The translations under genes and the position numbers were made by a program. From NCBI GenBank assembly GCA_024400895.1, contig JAKSMA010000117.1, positions 1-7,462 on the forward strand: a stretch of DNA of 7,462 nucleotides. Direction: 5' to 3'. This document shows, one piece after another, positions 4,106 through 7,462 of the stretch. Position 1 is the stretch's first letter; each line of letters opens with the position of its first letter. The notes under the pieces were generated by a model, which did no database searches, was not told the DNA's origin, and saw nothing but the letters and a program-made list of their open reading frames with translations. Source of the DNA: Muribaculaceae bacterium (GTDB taxonomy: Bacteria; Bacteroidota; Bacteroidia; Bacteroidales; Muribaculaceae).

Positions 4106-7003
4106 TTACTTAACTAACTTACGTGTTGAAGATGTACCATCGGTGTAAGTGGTCACCACGATGTTCATGCCCTTGTGAGGAGCAGCGCTTTGCTGACCAG
4201 CTACGTTATAGTACTTCACATCTTTGATTTCACGAACTCCTGACACTTCGTAAAGCCCAGTCACCACATTCTGGGTGAAGTCAACTTCCACGAATGCCTC
4301 TGCCACATAGTAGAGCTCTTCGCTTGCAGCCTCAGCCAAAGCTTTCACCTTGTTGGCAGAAGCCTTCTTGTAGTAAGCACGAACGCGAAGCGATACTTGT
4401 GGGTGTTCAGCAGATGAGCCAAATGTGCTGGCAGTATATTCAATCACGCGACTGCCATCGTTGAAAGTCTGCTTTTCGCCACCGATACCAGTAAAGCCCA
4501 TGGAAGAACCTTCCAAATTCATATTTTCATAGAAGAGGTAGTCGGTTGCACGGTTAGCCAGCTCTTCATACATTTCGTCGGCAGTTTCACAAGTGCGCCA
4601 TACACGTACACCACCACCGGTGGTTTCAAACTCGCCAACTTCAGGCGAAGTAAGTGTCACATCGAGCAGGAAGTCGAAATAGTGGCTTCCATTATTGAAA
4701 GAGAATTCGCTCTTATTTTTCTTTGTAACAGTGGCATTCGCCAAAGTTGCATGAACTGCCACTTGGTTGGTGCCGTAGGTGTTGTCGCCCACCTTAACTG
4801 CAGCGCTAAACACAGTGCTTTCGCGCACTTCAGCGGTCACGAATTTTGAAGCAGAAAGGTCGGTGAGTTCACCCACTTGATTATGGTTACGATAGAGGAT
4901 TGCGCCATCCACAGGTGCACTCACTTGAGGAACTGAAATGGCAAATCCGTTTTGATAATTCAATGTGTGCTTAACGTCGCCTGTGATTTCATCGAGTGTG
5001 TAACCTTCCTTGCCTTCTTCCATCATCACCTTAGCGGCTGTGGTAGCGGCATATACAGGAACGTTAACATCGTCGAAACTATAGTCGAGACTGTAAACAT
5101 ATGCGCCAGCCTTGTCACCACCATCAGCAGTGCTAACAGCAAAATAGTCAGTCAAAACCACTGGCTCTGCAGTGCTTCCGCTGAGCACATAAGGTTCAGC
5201 ATCGTAGCGCAATGCATCTGTAGTGGCCATAGGGTTGCTATAAACGACATTATAGTTAGCACCATTGTTGGTGAAATTGATGGTCGCAACCGTCACCTTT
5301 TCGCCGGTAAGTTGATTTGTGCGATAGAGTGAACGGAACTTAATGCCCTTGTTTTCTTCTTTAACCGACAGTGTGAGTTGGTTCTTGTAGCTATTCTTCA
5401 AAGAGCCTTCCTCAAACACTGATTTCTTATCAACTGCGCTCACTTCAAATTCTGGAGCCACATCGAGATAGTAATCGAAAATGTTAGCACCTTCGTTAGT
5501 GAATTTCTGGTAGTAAACCACATAAACGGTGTGCACACCAGTCACAGACTTGAGACCATCGCTGATTGTGAGTTGGTTGCCCCAGCCGCCAGTTGCTTGG
5601 TGACGAACCACTGCGATAGGTTCAACTCCTGCAAGTTCTTCGTGAGCGTTATTCCAATCGTAAGTCTTACCACCTTCTTCAAGGTCGATATAGAGGCTGA
5701 TGTTTGCAAATTCCTTATAATCAATCCAACCATCGTTACCAGTTGAATAATTCAAGCGAATCTTGTTGAAACGACCATCTTCAAAGTCAATGTTTTCAAG
5801 TTTGAGAACACTCTTTGAATTCGTCCAACCATAGTTACCACCACCGTCAGGCTGAGCTTGGTTGAGAGCTGCGTGGTTTTGTATCTTAATAGCACCAGCA
5901 GGGACATCGTTGCGCATAGTGTAGCACTTAGCGTTTTCGGTTGGAGTATCGTTTATCTTCACAAGAACTGGATAATCAGGGTCTGGTTCGTTGGGCCACA
6001 GTTCCGCCTTGAGGAAGTCGAGGTGCGTAAGATTGGTGCTACCACCACGCCACTTCACGAACACAGTGTGCTGGCCAGTTACAACTTGGTTGAGAGCCTG
6101 GGCCTTAGGATACCTATTGTCGCGAAGTTCCATACCGGTGAAGATGCTCGCAATCATATTTGATTGCACGCTTGCATCGTCGATATAAACTTCAAGTTTA
6201 TCATTGGGTTGGTTGCTCCAGTGACTAACATAACCACAAACTTGCTTGTAATCACCATTTCCAAAATCGAGTGTGCCATAGTTTACAACTACACCTTCAG
6301 TAGTCCAACCCCAGCCACCGTCTCCGTCTTTACGGGTTTCAGATGAAGGGCTTGACTCGAGTTCAGAGTTTTCATAAGACAAACGAGTAGAAACCTGATT
6401 ATAGTCAGATTTTTCATTTGGTCGGAGAAGCTGACCATTGCGAGGTTCCCAACCACCTTCAGCGTGGAAGTCGGCAGGAGAGAAAGCGTTCTTGTAGAAG
6501 TTCACTGAACGAACATTACCAGCGCCACCAACGAAAGTCAAGTAAACTTTCTTCACACCTGTAGGCTTCACGAAAGTCAAGCCTTCAACAGCCAAACGAC
6601 CGCCTGAGAGGTCTTCGGGATTTGACACATTATAACCCATATTACCAGCAAGCTGAACATAGTTGCTGTAAGATTGAGTATGGGCAAGTGCAATTTGAGT
6701 GAAAGGGTGTGCCGATTCGTAGTCACCGTCACCAGCCCAGAGAACTGCGAAATTGCCATTACCACCCCAGCCTTGAGCAAAAGTAAGACCTGCAGCGAGA
6801 TAGTTTTCGCTAAAATCAACTTCGCCAATGTAGACCAAGGTTTGACCGCTGGTGTTACCTATGTTGTTGGTCACGGGGTCGATGCGCGCTTCATTGAGCA
6901 CCTCCATATAGGGGTTTTTCGCGCTCGTCTCAATAATGAGATCTTGTGCTTGCGCTATGGATAGCGAAGCGAGAAAAGTAAAAAGTAATAATATTCTTTT
7001 CAT
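4106..7003 (-). CDS. Large secreted multi-domain protein: three CBM6-like domains and a T9SS-like C-terminal sorting tail
   Basis: The 965-residue product begins with a clear Sec signal peptide (MKRILLLFTFLASLSIAQA, likely cut after A19). Three tandem beta-sandwich domains resembling carbohydrate-binding module family 6 follow, at about 25-172, 180-336 and 340-515. Each ends in a CBM6-like strand pattern: VYLTFVGGAGN (153-163), VFVKWRGGSTN (314-324) and VYVVYYQKFTN (493-503). Residues 516-920 are beta-rich with three degenerate modules. The last 40 or so residues (KYYNVAGQ, KGMNIVVTTYTDG, RKLVK) match type A sorting domains of the type IX secretion system, which attach or release proteins at the outer surface. 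No glycoside hydrolase, protease or other catalytic domain is evident, so it is probably a surface glycan-binding or structural protein; the ligand cannot be told. It is followed by three in-frame stops (TAA TAA TAG) and a terminator, and stands as a single-gene unit. Confidence 0.85.
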   Translation of the reverse strand: MKRILLLFTFLASLSIAQAQDLIIETSAKNPYMEVLNEARIDPVTNNIGNTSGQTLVYIGEVDFSENYLAAGLTFAQGWGGNGNFAVLWAGDGDYESAHPFTQIALAHTQSYSNYVQLAGNMGYNVSNPEDLSGGRLAVEGLTFVKPTGVKKVYLTFVGGAGNVRSVNFYKNAFSPADFHAEGGWEPRNGQLLRPNEKSDYNQVSTRLSYENSELESSPSSETRKDGDGGWGWTTEGVVVNYGTLDFGNGDYKQVCGYVSHWSNQPNDKLEVYIDDASVQSNMIASIFTGMELRDNRYPKAQALNQVVTGQHTVFVKWRGGSTNLTHLDFLKAELWPNEPDPDYPVLVKINDTPTENAKCYTMRNDVPAGAIKIQNHAALNQAQPDGGGNYGWTNSKSVLKLENIDFEDGRFNKIRLNYSTGNDGWIDYKEFANISLYIDLEEGGKTYDWNNAHEELAGVEPIAVVRHQATGGWGNQLTISDGLKSVTGVHTVYVVYYQKFTNEGANIFDYYLDVAPEFEVSAVDKKSVFEEGSLKNSYKNQLTLSVKEENKGIKFRSLYRTNQLTGEKVTVATINFTNNGANYNVVYSNPMATTDALRYDAEPYVLSGSTAEPVVLTDYFAVSTADGGDKAGAYVYSLDYSFDDVNVPVYAATTAAKVMMEEGKEGYTLDEITGDVKHTLNYQNGFAISVPQVSAPVDGAILYRNHNQVGELTDLSASKFVTAEVRESTVFSAAVKVGDNTYGTNQVAVHATLANATVTKKNKSEFSFNNGSHYFDFLLDVTLTSPEVGEFETTGGGVRVWRTCETADEMYEELANRATDYLFYENMNLEGSSMGFTGIGGEKQTFNDGSRVIEYTASTFGSSAEHPQVSLRVRAYYKKASANKVKALAEAASEELYYVAEAFVEVDFTQNVVTGLYEVSGVREIKDVKYYNVAGQQSAAPHKGMNIVVTTYTDGTSSTRKLVK

Positions 7004-7073
7004 GAATAAATTAGTTGTTTATTAGTTGTTTTGTTGTTAAAATTTGATTTTCGTTATATCGCCGTTAATCTCT

Positions 7074-7103
7074 ACTAAGTTTCTTCTAACTAAGTTTCTT
7101 CTA
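7074..7103. repeat. 15-base tandem duplication in the leader/upstream region
   Basis: ACTAAGTTTCTTCTA occurs twice with no gap (7074-7088 and 7089-7103). If transcription starts near 7159, both copies lie in the 5' leader of the large secreted-protein gene. Confidence 0.8.
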
Positions 7104-7165
7104 AGTAATTTGGTTTAATAATAGCAGAATCCAAGTTTTTAGACCAATAGAAATTTTCACTGGTG

Positions 7166-7173
7166 CAAAATTA
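7166..7173 (-). promoter_or_regulatory. Candidate Bacteroidota -7 promoter box for the large secreted-protein gene
   Basis: The minus strand reads TAATTTTG, which fits TAnnTTTG. It would give a start near 7159 and an unusually long leader of about 155 bases before the ATG at 7003. No good -33 element is visible, and the region is AT-rich enough for a chance match. Confidence 0.4.
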
Positions 7174-7312
7174 CTTTAATAAAACACATCTATATATCCA
7201 CCTCCGCTCATTAAATAATAAAAAACCGACTCCCGCCATTTTTTTCACATCTTGCTACCATTTTTATATTTGCAACGAAATTTACATCTACCCTCCTCCA
7301 GAGTACCCCACA

Positions 7313-7342
7313 CCCCCATTTTATAGCTCTATAAGGGGGGGG
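7313..7342. repeat. C-run / G-run imperfect hairpin ending in eight Gs
   Basis: Five Cs (7313-7317) can pair with part of a run of eight Gs (7335-7342) around an inner TTATA (7321-7325) and TATAA (7330-7334) stem with a GCTC loop. Two G-T pairs and one mismatch lie between the two parts. It directly abuts the R2 copy at 7348 and may belong to the same element; the left R2 copy also has a C-rich and TA-rich flank. Confidence 0.5.
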
Positions 7343-7367
7343 CGGGGTTAACATGCCAAAGGCATGT
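7336..7367 (+). repeat. Palindromic repeat R2, right copy
   Basis: TTAACATGCCAAAGGCATGT (7348-7367) is the exact reverse complement of 1346-1365, and the G-rich tract before it corresponds to the C-rich tract after the left copy. The core ACATGCC-AAA-GGCATGT forms a hairpin. It precedes the right R1 copy by 28 bases. Confidence 0.8.
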
Positions 7368-7395
7368 ACCGAAGTGGGGGTGGTAGTGTTGAAAT

Positions 7396-7462
7396 GTTTA
7401 TATCTTGTTTATCGCCTTGCGGAGGGTGGTGGCCTTCCGCAAGGAAGGTGGTGGGATGAGTG
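7396..7462 (+). repeat. 67-base dispersed repeat R1, right copy
   Basis: Inverted relative to 27-93, with three mismatches. After GTTTATCG (7407-7414) it forms a hairpin of up to 12 pairs, 7415-7426 with 7433-7444, including one G-T pair, around a TGGTGG loop. GGTGGTGG-type runs occur both in the loop and just after the stem. The element may extend past the window edge. Confidence 0.9.

Larger units (their letters stand above)
7004..7347. other. Non-coding upstream region of the large secreted-protein gene
   Basis: No gene was found in these 344 bases. The region is AT-rich near the gene and holds the candidate promoter at 7166-7173, a 15-base tandem duplication at 7074-7103 and a C-tract/G-tract hairpin at 7313-7342. 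An open stretch at 7163-7351 on the plus strand has no ribosome site or recognisable protein features and ends inside a repeat. Confidence 0.6.

Noticed and set aside
4608..4630. ACCACC/GGTGGT palindrome inside the large gene resembling the GGTGGTGG runs of R1
   Set aside because: It falls in an ordinary Gly-rich coding stretch and shares only this short run with R1.
27..7462. The inverted repeats as ends of a composite transposon
   Set aside because: No transposase or integrase gene lies between them and the interval includes ordinary housekeeping genes; dispersed repeats are the simpler reading.

Overview
The window looks like a chromosomal segment of a gut- or mouth-type Bacteroidales bacterium, most like Prevotellaceae or Muribaculaceae. 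Three things point there. The large secreted protein has a C-terminus of the type IX secretion (T9SS) kind (YYNVAGQ... KGMNIVV... RKLVK). Two genes have a TAnnTTTG-type -7 box upstream, the promoter element of Bacteroidota. Ribosome binding sites are mostly A-rich rather than GGAGG. The family-level placement is inference. Every gene I can support is on the minus strand.

Layout from right to left, which is the direction of transcription. Positions 7004-7462 are non-coding and repeat-rich, with a candidate promoter at 7166-7173. Positions 7003-4106 encode a 965-residue secreted protein with three CBM6-like beta-sandwich domains, degenerate C-terminal beta modules and a T9SS-like sorting tail; it ends in three consecutive stop codons and an intrinsic terminator (3985-4025). 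A fresh promoter (3928-3935) then drives a two-gene housekeeping unit: a long-form Xaa-Pro aminopeptidase (3899-2115) and, 12 bases on, a gamma-class carbonic anhydrase-like hexapeptide-repeat protein (2102-1578). Positions 1346-1577 are non-coding and hold hairpin repeats.

Positions 1345 to about 94 form a strikingly AT-rich island. A 60-base sample at 541-600 has 14 G+C, against 35 at 3301-3360 in the aminopeptidase gene. The island carries three small unrecognised genes in tandem, each with a hydrophobic, cysteine-containing N-terminus of lipoprotein or membrane-anchor type. Gene A (1274-927) overlaps gene B by four bases (ATGA). Gene B, read from that coupled start (930), is open to 385 except for one TAG at codon 21, inside its signal/anchor segment. 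Gene C starts at 351 and runs off the left edge with no stop; its last part reads through a copy of a dispersed repeat. A and B both carry a small His/Cys arrangement (H-x3/4-C ... C-x2-C) that may bind a metal.

Two families of palindromic repeat decorate the locus. A 67-base element occurs at both ends of the window in opposite orientation (27-93 and 7396-7462, 64 of 67 identical), and a 17-base palindrome with flanks occurs at 1346-1365 and 7348-7367. A related hairpin preceded by the same GTTTATCG box sits at 1441-1479. No transposase, integrase, RNA gene or CRISPR array was seen. The most interesting part is the small-lipoprotein island and its repeats; the other genes are well-known kinds.
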